DNA of 64,000 bases from Pseudomonas sp. ML96 (GCF_000761545.1 NZ_JPMY01000016.1:62001-126000), one strand, 5' to 3'; numbered from the stretch's first letter, positions 53,331 through 63,421 are shown. Notes: generated by a model not told the origin, from the letters alone. Program-made: numbers and translations.

Positions 53331-56058
53331 AGCCGCTCTGCAATCGACCAGCCAGATCACCGCCGCCACCTGCTGCTACTGCGGCGTAGGCTGTGGCGTG
53401 CTGATCGAGCATGACGGCGAGAAGATCCTCGGCGTCAGCGGCGACCCGAGCCACCCGGCGAATCATGGAAAACTGTGCAGCAAGGGCTCGTCCCTGCACC
53501 TGACCGGCGACCTCGACGCCCGCGGCCTGTACCCCGAACTGCGCCTGGGCAAGGGCTTGGCCCGCACTCGCGCCGACTGGGACAGCGCCCTGGACCACGC
53601 CGCCAATGTGTTCGCCGCAACCATCCGCGAACACGGCCCGGACAGCGTCGCCTTCTATATCTCCGGCCAGTTGCTGACCGAGGACTACTACGCCTTCAAC
53701 AAGCTGGCCCGCGCCCTGGTCGGCACCAACAACATCGACTCCAACTCGCGCCTTTGCATGTCCTCGGCCGTGGTCGGCTACAAGCGCAGCCTGGGCGCCG
53801 ATGCTCCGCCGTGCAGCTACGAGGACATCGAACAGGCCGACTGCCTGCTGATCGCCGGTAGCAACATGGCCTACGCCCACCCGATCCTGTTCCGTCGCCT
53901 GGAAGCGGCCAAGGCCGCACGGCCCGAAATGCAGATCATCGTGATCGACCCACGGCGCACCGATACCTGCGAGCTGGCCGACCTGCACCTGGCCATCGCC
54001 CCGGGCACCGACGTGGCGCTGTTCCACGGCCTGCTGCATCTGCTGCTGGCCAACGGCACTTACGATCCGGCCTATATCGCCGCCCACACCGAAGGCTTCG
54101 ACGCCCTGCGCGAGCTGGCCGCCGACTACCCGCCGAGCGAAGTGGCGCGCCTGTGCGGCATCGATGAGGCCGACCTGCGCCACGCCGCCGAGCTGATCGG
54201 CCGCTCTCCCGCATTCCTCTCGCTGTGGTGCATGGGCCTCAACCAGTCCACTGCCGGCAGCGCCAAGAACAGCGCGCTGATCAACCTGCACCTGGCCACC
54301 GGGCAGATCGGCAAGGTCGGTGCCGGGCCCTTCTCCCTCACCGGCCAGCCCAACGCCATGGGCGGCCGCGAAACCGGCAGCCTGAGCAACCTGCTGCCCG
54401 GCCACCGCGAGGCCGGCAATGCCGAGCACCGCGCCGAAGTCGCCCGTTACTGGGGAGTGGACAGCCTGCCGCAGAGCACCGGCCTGTCCGCAGTGGAACT
54501 GTTCGAGGCGGTGCGCGAAGGCAAGATCAAGGCCCTGTGGATCGCCTGCACCAACCCTGCGCAATCACTGCCGGACCAACAAAAGGTCCACGAGGCCCTG
54601 GCCGCCTGCCCCTTCGTGGTGGTGCAGGAAGCATTCTTCACCACCGAGACCTGCCACTACGCCGACCTTCTGCTCCCAGCCGCCAGCTGGGGAGAAAAAG
54701 AAGGCAGCGTGACCAACTCCGAGCGGCGCGTGACCCACGTGCGCCGCGCCGTACCAGCGCCCGCAGAGGCGCGGCCGGATTGGGCGATCGTCTGTGACTT
54801 CGCACGTCGCCTGGAACAACAGCTACGCCCCGGCCTGCCAAGCCTGTTCGACTTCGCCAGTGCGCAAGCGCTGTTCGAGGAATACAAGCACCTGACCCAG
54901 GGTCGCGATCTGGACCTTTCCGGTCTCAGCTACGCCATCCTGGACGACCAAGGTCCACAACAATGGCCCTTCCCGGCCGGCGCCCAGCAGGGCACCGCGC
55001 GTCTGTACGGGGATGGTCGCTTTCCCACCGCCAGCGGCCGCGCGCGCTTCGTCGCCGACGCCTATGTACCGGCACGCGAGCGCCGTGAGGCGGACTTCCC
55101 GCTATTGCTCAACACCGGTCGCCTGCGCGATCAGTGGCACGGCATGAGCCGCACCGGCACCGCCGCGCGACTGTTCGGCCACGCGCCCGAGGCGGCGCTG
55201 ACCCTGCATCCGGACGAGCTGGCTCGGCGCGGCCTGCAGGCTGGCGAGCTGATCCACCTGCGCAGTCGCCGCGGCGGCCTGATTCTGCCGGTGCAGGCCG
55301 ACGATGCCCTGCAACCGGGTCAGGCCTATCTGCCGATGCACTGGGGTGACCGCTTCCTCAAGGGCCTGGGCACCAACGTGCTGACCCAGCCGGCCTTCGA
55401 CCCGCTGTCCAAGCAGCCGGAACTGAAGCTCAGCGCCGTGGAAGTCGAGCGCGCCGAGTTGCCCTGGCAGTTCTTCGCCCTGGTCGAGGGTGATGTGCAG
55501 CGCCGCCTCACTGCCCTGCGTCCGCTGTTCGAAGGCTTCGCCTACGCCAGCCTGGCGCCCACCGGCCGCGAGCAGCGCCCGGCCCTGCTGATCAAGGCTG
55601 CCGCCGAGAAGGCGCCGGACGCCAAACTACTGGCCGAGATCGACGTCCTGCTCGGCATCGACCACGGCCCGGTGCTGGCCTATGACGACGCCAAGCGCCG
55701 CGTGGGCAAACGCGTACGTATCGAGAACGGGCGCATCGTCGCCATCCGCCTGGCCGGCGAAACCGCCGCCCGCGACTGGCTCAAGGGCCTGTGGGAACAG
55801 GGCAGCAGTGACGCCGATCTGCGCCGCTGGCTGCTCGCCCCGCTGGCCACCCCGCCGGGTGGCGGCATGAAGGCCAGCAAGGTGCTGTGCAACTGCATGA
55901 ACGTCAGCCAGGACGCGGTGTGCGCCGGCATCGAACGCGGCCTCGACCTGGACGGGCTCAAGAACGAGCTGAAATGCGGCACCAGCTGCGGCTCGTGCGT
56001 GCCGGAAATCAAACGACTGCTGGTCACCCACGTGGCCGCCGTCGCCGTGGAAGCCTGA
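53323..56058 (+). CDS. assimilatory nitrate reductase catalytic subunit with C-terminal BFD domain
   Basis: A 911-residue cytoplasmic molybdenum (bis-MGD) nitrate reductase. The N-terminal [4Fe-4S] motif CCYCGVGCGVL with KLCSKG lacks a signal peptide; the Mo-ligand region is NSRLCMSSAV. The C-terminal BFD-type [2Fe-2S] domain (CNCMNVS and CGTSCGSC) would take electrons from the flavoprotein. A GTG start at 53323 is preferred (AAGGA eight bases upstream) and overlaps the nasB stop. Called nasA, nasC or narB-type in different species. Confidence 0.94.
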   Translation: MPEAALQSTSQITAATCCYCGVGCGVLIEHDGEKILGVSGDPSHPANHGKLCSKGSSLHLTGDLDARGLYPELRLGKGLARTRADWDSALDHAANVFAATIREHGPDSVAFYISGQLLTEDYYAFNKLARALVGTNNIDSNSRLCMSSAVVGYKRSLGADAPPCSYEDIEQADCLLIAGSNMAYAHPILFRRLEAAKAARPEMQIIVIDPRRTDTCELADLHLAIAPGTDVALFHGLLHLLLANGTYDPAYIAAHTEGFDALRELAADYPPSEVARLCGIDEADLRHAAELIGRSPAFLSLWCMGLNQSTAGSAKNSALINLHLATGQIGKVGAGPFSLTGQPNAMGGRETGSLSNLLPGHREAGNAEHRAEVARYWGVDSLPQSTGLSAVELFEAVREGKIKALWIACTNPAQSLPDQQKVHEALAACPFVVVQEAFFTTETCHYADLLLPAASWGEKEGSVTNSERRVTHVRRAVPAPAEARPDWAIVCDFARRLEQQLRPGLPSLFDFASAQALFEEYKHLTQGRDLDLSGLSYAILDDQGPQQWPFPAGAQQGTARLYGDGRFPTASGRARFVADAYVPARERREADFPLLLNTGRLRDQWHGMSRTGTAARLFGHAPEAALTLHPDELARRGLQAGELIHLRSRRGGLILPVQADDALQPGQAYLPMHWGDRFLKGLGTNVLTQPAFDPLSKQPELKLSAVEVERAELPWQFFALVEGDVQRRLTALRPLFEGFAYASLAPTGREQRPALLIKAAAEKAPDAKLLAEIDVLLGIDHGPVLAYDDAKRRVGKRVRIENGRIVAIRLAGETAARDWLKGLWEQGSSDADLRRWLLAPLATPPGGGMKASKVLCNCMNVSQDAVCAGIERGLDLDGLKNELKCGTSCGSCVPEIKRLLVTHVAAVAVEA

Positions 56059-56069
56059 GGAGTAGAACC

Positions 56070-56807
56070 ATGAATGCAAAAGTCTGGCTGGTGGGCGCAG
56101 GCCCTGGCGATCCGGAATTGCTGACCCTCAAGGCGGTGAAGGCCCTCAACCAGGCCGAGATCGTGATGATCGACGACCTGGTCAACCCGGCCGTGCTGGA
56201 GCACTGCCCCGACGCCCGCATCGTTCCGGTGGGCAAGCGCGGCGGTTGCCGCTCCACGCCACAGGCGTTCATCCACCGGCTGATGCTGCGCTACGCCCGC
56301 CAGGGCAAGTGCGTGGTGCGCCTGAAGGGTGGAGATCCGTGCATCTTCGGTCGTGGCAGCGAGGAAGCCGACTGGCTGGCCGAGCACGGCATCGAGGTGG
56401 AAATGGTCAACGGCATCACTGCCGGCCTGGCCGGTGCCACCAACTGCGGCATTCCGCTAACCCTGCGCGGCGTGGCCCGTGGCGTGACCCTGGTCACCGC
56501 CCACACCCAGGACGACAGCAGCCTCAACTGGCAGGCCCTGGCCCAGGGCGGCACCACATTGGTGGTGTACATGGGCGTGACCAAGCTGCCGGAAATCCGC
56601 GAAAGCCTGCTGGCCGGCGGCATGCGCGGCGACATGCCGGTGGCGATGATCGAGAACGCCTCGCTGCCGCAGCAGCGCGAGTGCCGCAGTACCCTGGCCG
56701 GCATGCAGCAGGCGGCTATCGATTTTGCCCTGAAGAGCCCGGCGATCCTGGTGATCGGCGAGGTCGCGGCGCAGCAACAGATTCACGCTTTGGCAGAGAG
56801 TGCCTAA
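56070..56807 (+). CDS. cobA: uroporphyrinogen-III C-methyltransferase CobA
   Basis: A 245-residue SAM-dependent methyltransferase that makes precorrin-2, the start of siroheme. VWLVGAGPGDPELLTLKAVKAL and VRLKGGDPCIFGRGSEEA are diagnostic, as is GIPLTLRGVARG. It is the monofunctional type without CysG oxidase/chelatase domains. Its presence here fits siroheme supply for a nitrite reductase that the operon itself does not encode. A terminator follows. Confidence 0.95.
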   Translation: MNAKVWLVGAGPGDPELLTLKAVKALNQAEIVMIDDLVNPAVLEHCPDARIVPVGKRGGCRSTPQAFIHRLMLRYARQGKCVVRLKGGDPCIFGRGSEEADWLAEHGIEVEMVNGITAGLAGATNCGIPLTLRGVARGVTLVTAHTQDDSSLNWQALAQGGTTLVVYMGVTKLPEIRESLLAGGMRGDMPVAMIENASLPQQRECRSTLAGMQQAAIDFALKSPAILVIGEVAAQQQIHALAESA

Positions 56808-56836
56808 TCCCCTTCGCTCCTGCGGAGTAGTGCCTC

Positions 56837-56863
56837 GCCCGGCCGCATGGCCGGGCTTTTTTT
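56837..56863 (+). terminator. rho-independent terminator after cobA
   Basis: GCCCGGCC, loop GCAT, GGCCGGGC, then seven T: the end of the nasB-nasC-cobA unit. Confidence 0.95.
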
Positions 56864-56909
56864 ATCTGATTGGTTTATCCACGCAGCATTGAATAGCCAG
56901 GCAGAAGGC

Positions 56910-57266
56910 TCACATCAGTGCGGGGTCTGGAAACGGCAGCCGATCTTGCGAGCTGCTGGGCTGCGCCTGCCAGGCAGAGCCACTGCGGTAGAAGTCCGCC
57001 TGGGTCTCCGAGGTGCCCGCGCCGATGCTGATGGCCACGGTGCAAGCCACCTGCCCGGCATGCTCCGCCTCTATCGCCGCAATACATGTGCCCAGCTTGG
57101 CCGTGACCTGATCCTGCATCTCGCCCAGATCGAGCATCTTGACGATGGCCTCGGTCGCCTCCTGCTGGTTGGGCAACGTCAACTGGGCTGGGGCCGATGT
57201 TTCGGCATAGGCGCCAGCAGTGGCCAGGCAAAGCAGGAGAAGAGTCGAGTGAAATCGCATGTCCAT
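56910..57266 (-). CDS. small secreted protein of unknown function
   Basis: A 118-residue protein with a signal peptide (MRFHSTLLLLCLATAGAYAE). The mature part is short and soluble, with two Cys (KLGTCIAAIEAEHAGQVACT) that could form a disulfide in the periplasm. No recognised domain. The start may be the first Met or the one two codons later. Probably monocistronic. Confidence 0.65.
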   Translation of the reverse strand: MDMRFHSTLLLLCLATAGAYAETSAPAQLTLPNQQEATEAIVKMLDLGEMQDQVTAKLGTCIAAIEAEHAGQVACTVAISIGAGTSETQADFYRSGSAWQAQPSSSQDRLPFPDPALM

Positions 57267-57350
57267 ATCCTCAGAACCAACGTGTGAATGAATGGTTAGA
57301 CCGCCGTCCTAGCAGTGCAGGAAGAGAAGGGAATCGTGGGGGTAAACGGC

Positions 57351-57509
57351 TCAGTCTTCAGCAGGTGTGGCCTGATCCTGCTCGGCCGCCAGTTTCAGGC
57401 GATCCGCCTTGCTGATGTACTTGGGCTTGTTGCTCTTGGGAGCCAGCTTGGCACTGGCCTTCTTGGCGTGGGCCTTCAACAGCTGATTGATCTTCTTGCG
57501 CCGATTCAT
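57351..57509 (-). CDS. DUF2986 family small basic protein
   Basis: A 52-residue, very basic protein (MNRRKKINQLLKAHAKKASA, then NKPKYISKADR) matching the DUF2986 family of small proteobacterial proteins. The start at 57509 has GGAAG upstream; the open frame further upstream shows no similarity. Ribosome or nucleic-acid association is plausible from charge alone, but unproven. Confidence 0.8.
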   Translation of the reverse strand: MNRRKKINQLLKAHAKKASAKLAPKSNKPKYISKADRLKLAAEQDQATPAED

Positions 57510-57663
57510 GCTCTTCCACCCGATCTGTAGGCGGGCGAACAATAGCAGATCGGCCGGCTCAGGCCCCGCGGAACAGGCTTGGCGTAGGGCACTCACAAGC
57601 AGGTGCTTCGGGAGCAGAACTATCAGCCCGTGCCAGCGCACGGGCTTCAGCAGGCAGCTGCGC

Positions 57664-59316
57664 CTAGTGCCAAACCACCCCTTCGCGCTTCTGGCCCCAG
57701 GCATCGAAGTGCGGGCTGTAGGCGCTTTCCACCGAGGCCCGCTTGATCTTCAGGGTTGGCGTGAGGAAGCCGTTGTCCACCGCCCAGACTTCCGGCACCA
57801 GCACCAAGCCATTGAGCTGCTCGTGCTTGTCCAGCACCTGGTTGGTTTCCTCCAGCAGGCGCTTGAGGCTGCCTTCCAGCTGTTCGCGCGGCTCCTTGCG
57901 CCCGGTATCGGAGAGTACACACAGTGCCAGCGGTTGTGGCAGGCCGTCGCCGACCACGCAGACCTGCTCGATATGCGCATGCACTGCCAGGCGATTCTCG
58001 ATCGGCGCCGGGGCCACGTACTTGCCCTTGCTGGTCTTGAAGATTTCCTTGATCCGCCCGGTCAGGCGCAGGTTGCCCTCGGCATCCTGCTCGCCCTTGT
58101 CGCCGGTGCGCAGGTAGCCGTCCTCGGTCAGCGCCTCGGCGGTCTTGCCCGGCTCCTTGTAGTAGCCCTGCATGGTCGAGCCGCTGCGCACCAGCACCTC
58201 GCCTTCCTCGCTGATGCGCACTTCCACGCCCGGGTTGTTCTGGCCGATCCAGCCCTTCTTGAACAGGCCTGGGCGGCACACGTGGGAGTAGCCACAGTTC
58301 TCGGTCATGCCATAGACCTCCTGCAGTTCCAGGCCCATCCGGCGATACCAGCCGAGCAACGCATCCGGCACCGGTGCGGCGCCGGACAATGCATAACGCA
58401 CCGCGTCCAGGCCCAGCCCGCGCAGGACCTTCTTGCCGACCAGACGGCCGACCAGGGGAATGGACAGCAGGCGATCCAGCTTCTTGGCCGGCATCTTGGA
58501 ATAGACGCCCATTTGGAACTTGGTCCAGATGCGCGGCACGCCGAAGAACACGGTTGGTCGGGCACGACGCAGGTCGTCGACGAAGGTGTCCAGGCTCTCG
58601 GCGAAGAACACGGTCATGCCGCTGTACAGCGAGTTGAGTTCGATGAACATGCGCTCGGCCACATGGCACAGCGGCAGGTAGGACAGCCCTCGGTCGTCCT
58701 CGCCGACACCGAACAGCGAGGTGGCCTGGCTGGCGGTGAAGCCGAAATTGCCGAAGTTGTGCATCACACCCTTGGGCATGCCGGTGGTGCCGGAGGTGTA
58801 GATGATGGTGGCGAGCTGCTCGGGCTGGTTGCGCGGCTTGTCCTGGATCGGCGCGCAGGCCTGCAAGTCCTGCCAGCTGCGGTCGAAGCTGCCCTCTGGG
58901 TGCAGCGGCATGGCTACGGTAGTCACACCCTGCGGCACGCCGGTGGCCATCGCAGGCCAGTCGTCCAGCTTGCCGATGAAGGCTACCTTCGCCTCGGCGT
59001 GCTCCAGCACCTGGCGTACCGACTCGCCAGTGAGATTCGGGTAGAGCGGCACCGAGACGTGCCCGGCCATCCAGATGGCCAGGTCGGTGACGATCCAGTG
59101 GGCGCAGTTCTTCGAGATGATCGCGATCTTGCTGCCCTGCTCCAGCTCCAGGCTGCGCAGCCAGGCCGCAGCGCGTCGCGCCTGCTCGCCGACCTCGGCC
59201 CAGGTGAGCTGTTCTACCCGACCACCGCCCAGCGGCTGGATCAGGTAGGTCTTGTTCGGATGACGCGACTCCCGCTCGAAGAACGCTTCGAGCGGCAAAC
59301 GGACTGCACTGGCCAC
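57664..59316 (-). CDS. AMP-binding acyl-CoA synthetase family protein
   Basis: A 550-residue adenylate-forming enzyme, long-chain acyl-CoA synthetase-like. ATP/AMP motif YTSGTTGMPKG, YGMTENCG, YLRTGDKGEQD and the C-terminal GRIKEIFKTSKGKYVAP with the catalytic Lys. The start is a GTG at 59316 because AAGGAGG lies four bases upstream; an upstream in-frame start lacks a site. The P. aeruginosa counterpart lies in the same region near fabA. Chain length of the substrate is unknown. Confidence 0.92.
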   Translation of the reverse strand: MASAVRLPLEAFFERESRHPNKTYLIQPLGGGRVEQLTWAEVGEQARRAAAWLRSLELEQGSKIAIISKNCAHWIVTDLAIWMAGHVSVPLYPNLTGESVRQVLEHAEAKVAFIGKLDDWPAMATGVPQGVTTVAMPLHPEGSFDRSWQDLQACAPIQDKPRNQPEQLATIIYTSGTTGMPKGVMHNFGNFGFTASQATSLFGVGEDDRGLSYLPLCHVAERMFIELNSLYSGMTVFFAESLDTFVDDLRRARPTVFFGVPRIWTKFQMGVYSKMPAKKLDRLLSIPLVGRLVGKKVLRGLGLDAVRYALSGAAPVPDALLGWYRRMGLELQEVYGMTENCGYSHVCRPGLFKKGWIGQNNPGVEVRISEEGEVLVRSGSTMQGYYKEPGKTAEALTEDGYLRTGDKGEQDAEGNLRLTGRIKEIFKTSKGKYVAPAPIENRLAVHAHIEQVCVVGDGLPQPLALCVLSDTGRKEPREQLEGSLKRLLEETNQVLDKHEQLNGLVLVPEVWAVDNGFLTPTLKIKRASVESAYSPHFDAWGQKREGVVWH

Positions 59317-59434
59317 GGGGCCTCCTTGTTTATTGTTTTTGTCACAGGGAGCAACCAAGCACTTGCTTGGTTGAATATTCCACGCGTCAGGAGGCGTCGC
59401 AAGTGAAGAAATGTTACAGGGTGGTAGAGCCGCT

Positions 59435-59887
59435 CTAGCGCGGGTGATGCAGCGCGGCGAGGGTCATCAGGCCGGGTACCGGCTCACCCTCGAGGACCAC
59501 CAGGCTGGCGGTGTGCAGGCCCAGAGGCTGCTGTAGATGGCCATGGATCAGCAGGCCGGAGAGATTGCCGAGCAGCGGGTTGTGGCTGACCAGCAGGCAG
59601 TCGCCGGGATAGTCGTCCAGGTGGTTGGCCGCCTCGCGCACCGAGTCTTCCGGCGTGGCCCACGTCACCGTGGTCAGCGGCAGCGCCAGGCCGAGCACCT
59701 CGCGAACGATCTCGGCGGTCTGCTGGGCACGCAGATAGGGACTGACCAGGATGTGCGAGAACGACCGGCCACGCAGATGCTCGGCGCTGCGCCGCACTTC
59801 CTTGCGGCCATGCTCGGTGAGGGCGCGCTCGGCGTCGCTGCGCGCACGCGGCTCGGCCTCACCGTGGCGCAGCAGCCAGAGGGTCAC
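59435..59887 (-). CDS. sixA: phosphohistidine phosphatase SixA
   Basis: A 150-residue histidine phosphatase of the SixA branch. LLRHGEAEPRA carries the RHG nucleophile and LLVSHNPLLGNLSGLL the second catalytic His. Family members remove phosphate from phosphohistidine in phosphorelay proteins. It overlaps the DUF4389 gene by 4 bp; transcription runs gpsA, DUF4389, sixA. Confidence 0.93.
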   Translation of the reverse strand: MTLWLLRHGEAEPRARSDAERALTEHGRKEVRRSAEHLRGRSFSHILVSPYLRAQQTAEIVREVLGLALPLTTVTWATPEDSVREAANHLDDYPGDCLLVSHNPLLGNLSGLLIHGHLQQPLGLHTASLVVLEGEPVPGLMTLAALHHPR

Positions 59888-60231
59888 AGCTTGGGTTCTT
59901 CGTCACGCACCGGGTGCGGCGCCGGCGGAATGCTGTGCGGCTCGTTGTCTTCTGGAGCACGTGCGCTCGGCCAATCGGCGAAGGGCCAGGGCTTCTCTTC
60001 ACTGTTGAAGGTGCCGAAGCGGCCGATCTGCTGCAGGTACTGGCTGAGACTGTCGCCGAAGCCCTGCAAGCCAGCGTTTGGCGCGCCGTAGAACAGGCGA
60101 TAGCCCAGCTGCAGCAGGACCACGCCGGCCAGCACGATTTCGGCCAGCTGCCAGACGATGGCGAAGATCACCATCCACAGGATGCGCAGGGCGATGGACT
60201 CGCGCTCCAGTTCCTTGTTCGGTTCGCTCAT
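59884..60231 (-). CDS. DUF4389 membrane protein
   Basis: A 115-residue inner-membrane protein of the DUF4389 family: an N-terminal helix pair (ILWMVIFAIVWQLAEIVLAGVVLLQLGYRLFYG), the conserved GAPNAGLQGFGDSLSQYLQQIGRF, and a Pro-rich, charged tail. Function unknown. It sits between gpsA and sixA, 15 bp after gpsA. Confidence 0.82.
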   Translation of the reverse strand: MSEPNKELERESIALRILWMVIFAIVWQLAEIVLAGVVLLQLGYRLFYGAPNAGLQGFGDSLSQYLQQIGRFGTFNSEEKPWPFADWPSARAPEDNEPHSIPPAPHPVRDEEPKL

Positions 60232-60246
60232 GCTGCTCTCCTTGAC

Positions 60247-61269
60247 TTAGAAACCACTGGGGGAAATGAAGTCGACGTCGGTCTTCGGCTCGCCACGCAT
60301 CAGCGCCTGGATCACCTGTTCCAGCGTGCGACCCTCGAACAGAATGGCATGCAGGCCGGCGACCAGAGGCATGTAGACCTGCAGTTCCTCGGCCTTGCTC
60401 TTCAGCACCTTGAGGGTGTTGACCCCTTCGGCCACCTCGCCGAGACGCGCCACCGCGTCTTCCAGCGACAGGCCTTCGCCGAGGGCATGGCCGACCTGGT
60501 AATTGCGACTCTTCGGCGAGGAGCAGGTGACGATCAGGTCGCCCACGCCGGCCAGACCGAGGAAGGTCATGGGGTTGGCGCCCAGGGTCACGGCGAAGCG
60601 GGTCATCTCGGCCAGCGCACGAGTGATCAGCATGCTCTTGGTGTTCTCACCCATGCCCAGCGCGGCGGCCATGCCGGCGATGATGGCGTAGACGTTCTTC
60701 AGCGCGCCGCCCAGCTCCACACCGAAGCTGTCACGGCTGGCGTAAACGCGGAAGGTGCGACCGTGCAGCGCGGATTGCACGCGCTGGCAGAGTTCCTCGT
60801 CCTCGCTGGCGATCACCGTGGCGGTCAGCGCGTGTTCGGCGATCTCGCGGGCCAGATTGGGGCCGGACAGGACGCCTATACGCGCCTGCGGCGCCACTTC
60901 GGCGAGGATCTGACTCATCAGTTTGAAGCTCTCGGCCTCGATGCCCTTGGTGGTGCTCACCAGCAGCTTGCCGGCCAGGCCATCGGCCACCGGCTGCAGC
61001 GCCTTGCGCAGGGCCGACGAGGGAATGGCAACGAACACCAGTTCGCAGGCGGCCAGGGTCGCCGGCAGGTCGGTGACCGGCTCGACGCCAGGCAGCAGCT
61101 TGATGCCCTTGAGGTAGCGCGGGTTCTCGCGCTGGGTGCGCATGGCCTCGGCCTGCTCGGGGTCGCGCATCCATTGCAGGACGCGCTGGCCGTTGGCGGC
61201 CAGGAGATTGGCGATAGCGGTGCCGAAGCTGCCGCCGCCCAGTACTGCAACGGGTTGTTGCTCGGTCAT
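60247..61269 (-). CDS. gpsA: glycerol-3-phosphate dehydrogenase [NAD(P)+] GpsA
   Basis: A 340-residue enzyme that reduces dihydroxyacetone phosphate to glycerol-3-phosphate for phospholipid synthesis. [18 protein letters not shown] is the nucleotide-binding site; [40 protein letters not shown] and [23 protein letters not shown] are family signatures. ATG 61269 (MTEQQP) is chosen; 61284 is an alternative. It is the first gene of a three-gene unit. Confidence 0.96.
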   Translation of the reverse strand: MTEQQPVAVLGGGSFGTAIANLLAANGQRVLQWMRDPEQAEAMRTQRENPRYLKGIKLLPGVEPVTDLPATLAACELVFVAIPSSALRKALQPVADGLAGKLLVSTTKGIEAESFKLMSQILAEVAPQARIGVLSGPNLAREIAEHALTATVIASEDEELCQRVQSALHGRTFRVYASRDSFGVELGGALKNVYAIIAGMAAALGMGENTKSMLITRALAEMTRFAVTLGANPMTFLGLAGVGDLIVTCSSPKSRNYQVGHALGEGLSLEDAVARLGEVAEGVNTLKVLKSKAEELQVYMPLVAGLHAILFEGRTLEQVIQALMRGEPKTDVDFISPSGF

Positions 61270-61488
61270 AGTAAATCCAGACAAGCCATCCGAATGGCGA
61301 ATACCCTCATTATCACGAAGCCTCGGCCGACCGGCCAGTCCTACGCGTGCCTCGCGCTGGCAAAGACCGGCTTCTCGGTTAACATGCGTCTGTCATGCCA
61401 GAGAACAAGGCCGTTCCGTGCACGCTCTCCCCCATTTACCCTCTCTCTTCCAGCCAACTCCCGGCCTCGTGACCCAAGGCGGCACGCG

Positions 61489-63366
61489 ATGATCTTCGGC
61501 CGCAACTGGGACATCCATACCCGCACCCAGCTGATCAGCGTCGGCCCGGCCCTGCTGTTGACCCTGCTGCTGACCGGTTTCTTCACCCACACCCGCCTGG
61601 AAGACCTGCGCTACGAAATGAGCCAGGCCGGCCAGCTGATGGCCAACCAGCTGGCGCCCGCGGCGGCGCACGGCGTGGCCATCGGTGATACGCAAGTGTT
61701 GGAAGGCCTGCTGCGCGCCACGCTGGAGACGCCCAATGTGCGTTTTCTCGAGGTCCGCGACCAGGCGGAGAACATCCTGGTCTATGTCGAACGGCACAGG
61801 GACCAGTCGACCTCGCAGGTAGAGGTCTTCCGCGCGCCGATCCGCCATGAGAACGGCGCCACCGACGACTACCTGGGCCAGGTAGTTGTGGGCATGTCCG
61901 ATGAATCCTTTTCCAGTCGCCAGCAGGCCATCCTGCTCAAGGCCACCGTGCTGGCGCTGATCGCCCTGCTGCTGACCTTCCTCCTCGCCCGCCAGCTGGC
62001 TCGGCGCCTGGCCCGGCCCCTGAGCGCCATGGGCCACGCCCTGGAGGCGATCAAGGCGGGTGATTTCCGCAGCAACCTGGCGGAGACCGACAGCGGCGAG
62101 CTGGGCGACCTGGCGCGCCACATCAATACCCTGGCTGCCGAACTGGAACGCGCCGGGCGCGAGCAGCGCGAAGCCATGCAGCAGCTGATCCAGACCCGCG
62201 AGGAAGCCGAGCAGGCCAACCGCGCCAAGTCCGATTTCCTGGCGATGATGAGCCACGAGCTGCGCACGCCGATGAATGGCGTGCTGGGCATGCTGCAGCT
62301 GCTGGAAACCACCGAGATGACCCAGGAGCAGGAGGAATACGCGGCCCTGGCCACCGAATCTACCGAGCACCTGCTCAAGGTGATCAACGACATCCTCGAC
62401 TTCTCGCGCATCGAGCGCGGTGCGCTGGAGCTGGAGCGCATCCCCTTCAGCCTGCTGGAACTGCTGCAGGGCTCGATCCAGGTGTTCCAGCACAGCGCCC
62501 AGCAACGCGGCCTGTACCTGCGCCTGGACAACCAGGCCGGCCTGGAGGACTTCGAGGTCCAGGGAGACCCGACCCGCATCCGCCAGATCCTGGTCAACCT
62601 GCTGGGCAACGCGCTGAAGTTCACCGAAGAAGGCGGCATCCGCATCGAGACCCACTGGCAGCCGCTGGACAACGAGGTGCTGTGGTTCACCTGCCAGGTG
62701 CGCGACAGCGGCATCGGCATCGCCGCACCGCGGCTGGAACATATGTTCGACGCCTTCCAGCAGGCCGATACCTCCATCTCCCGCCGCTATGGCGGCACCG
62801 GCCTGGGCCTGCCAATTGCCCGCACCCTGGCCGAACGCATGGGCGGCACCCTGCACGCCAGCAGCGAGGAAGGCATCGGCTCGGTATTCACCCTGGAGAT
62901 TCCCCTGCCGTTCAGCCCGCGCAGCAGTGCCGACGACGCGCAGGAGAGCCACGAGAGCCCCGCGGGCGAGAACCAGGAAGTGCTGCTGGTGGAGGACAAC
63001 CCGGTCAACCAGACCGTTATAGAGGCCATGCTGCGCAGCCTCGGCTACCGCGTGGCACTGGTGGGCGACGGCGCCCAGGCGGTGCAGACCTTCGATGCCC
63101 AGCGCTTCGCGGCGGTGCTGATGGATTGCCGGCTGCCAGTAATGGATGGTTACGAAGCAACCCGACAAATACGCGAACTGGCGCCACAATGCGGAACGCC
63201 GATCATCGCGCTGACCGCCAATGCGCTGCAGGGCGACCGCGAAGCCTGCCTGCAGGCCGGCATGAACGACTACCTGGCCAAACCGTTCAAACGTGCCGAT
63301 CTGGAACGGGTATTGCTGCGCTGGGTAGGCAAGCGCAGTCACGGTGCGGAGCGCCAGGAATACTAG
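61489..63366 (+). CDS. hybrid sensor histidine kinase (PA1611-like)
   Basis: A 625-residue hybrid kinase. Two membrane helices (about 15-35 and 155-175) bracket a periplasmic domain. Then come HAMP, a coiled coil, HisKA (MSHELRTPMNG), HATPase (VNLLGNALKFTEEGG, DSGIGI, GGTGLGLPIA) and one receiver domain (LLVEDNPVNQ, VLMDCRLPVMDG as phosphoacceptor). No Hpt domain. In P. aeruginosa the protein at this place, PA1611, binds RetS and influences the Gac/Rsm switch; the neighbourhood (gpsA on one side, fabA on the other) is the same, so it is probably its orthologue. Confidence 0.92.
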   Translation: MIFGRNWDIHTRTQLISVGPALLLTLLLTGFFTHTRLEDLRYEMSQAGQLMANQLAPAAAHGVAIGDTQVLEGLLRATLETPNVRFLEVRDQAENILVYVERHRDQSTSQVEVFRAPIRHENGATDDYLGQVVVGMSDESFSSRQQAILLKATVLALIALLLTFLLARQLARRLARPLSAMGHALEAIKAGDFRSNLAETDSGELGDLARHINTLAAELERAGREQREAMQQLIQTREEAEQANRAKSDFLAMMSHELRTPMNGVLGMLQLLETTEMTQEQEEYAALATESTEHLLKVINDILDFSRIERGALELERIPFSLLELLQGSIQVFQHSAQQRGLYLRLDNQAGLEDFEVQGDPTRIRQILVNLLGNALKFTEEGGIRIETHWQPLDNEVLWFTCQVRDSGIGIAAPRLEHMFDAFQQADTSISRRYGGTGLGLPIARTLAERMGGTLHASSEEGIGSVFTLEIPLPFSPRSSADDAQESHESPAGENQEVLLVEDNPVNQTVIEAMLRSLGYRVALVGDGAQAVQTFDAQRFAAVLMDCRLPVMDGYEATRQIRELAPQCGTPIIALTANALQGDREACLQAGMNDYLAKPFKRADLERVLLRWVGKRSHGAERQEY

Positions 63367-63421
63367 ACTCGCAGGGGCCCAGATCCCGGCAATGATCTGC
63401 GACAAGGAAGTCCGGTATACA

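Noticed and set aside
61393..63405. Very long minus-strand reading frame opposite the hybrid kinase
   Set aside because: It is the complement of a clear kinase gene. The translation is rich in Ala, Gly, Gln and His with no domain, typical of G+C-rich third positions.
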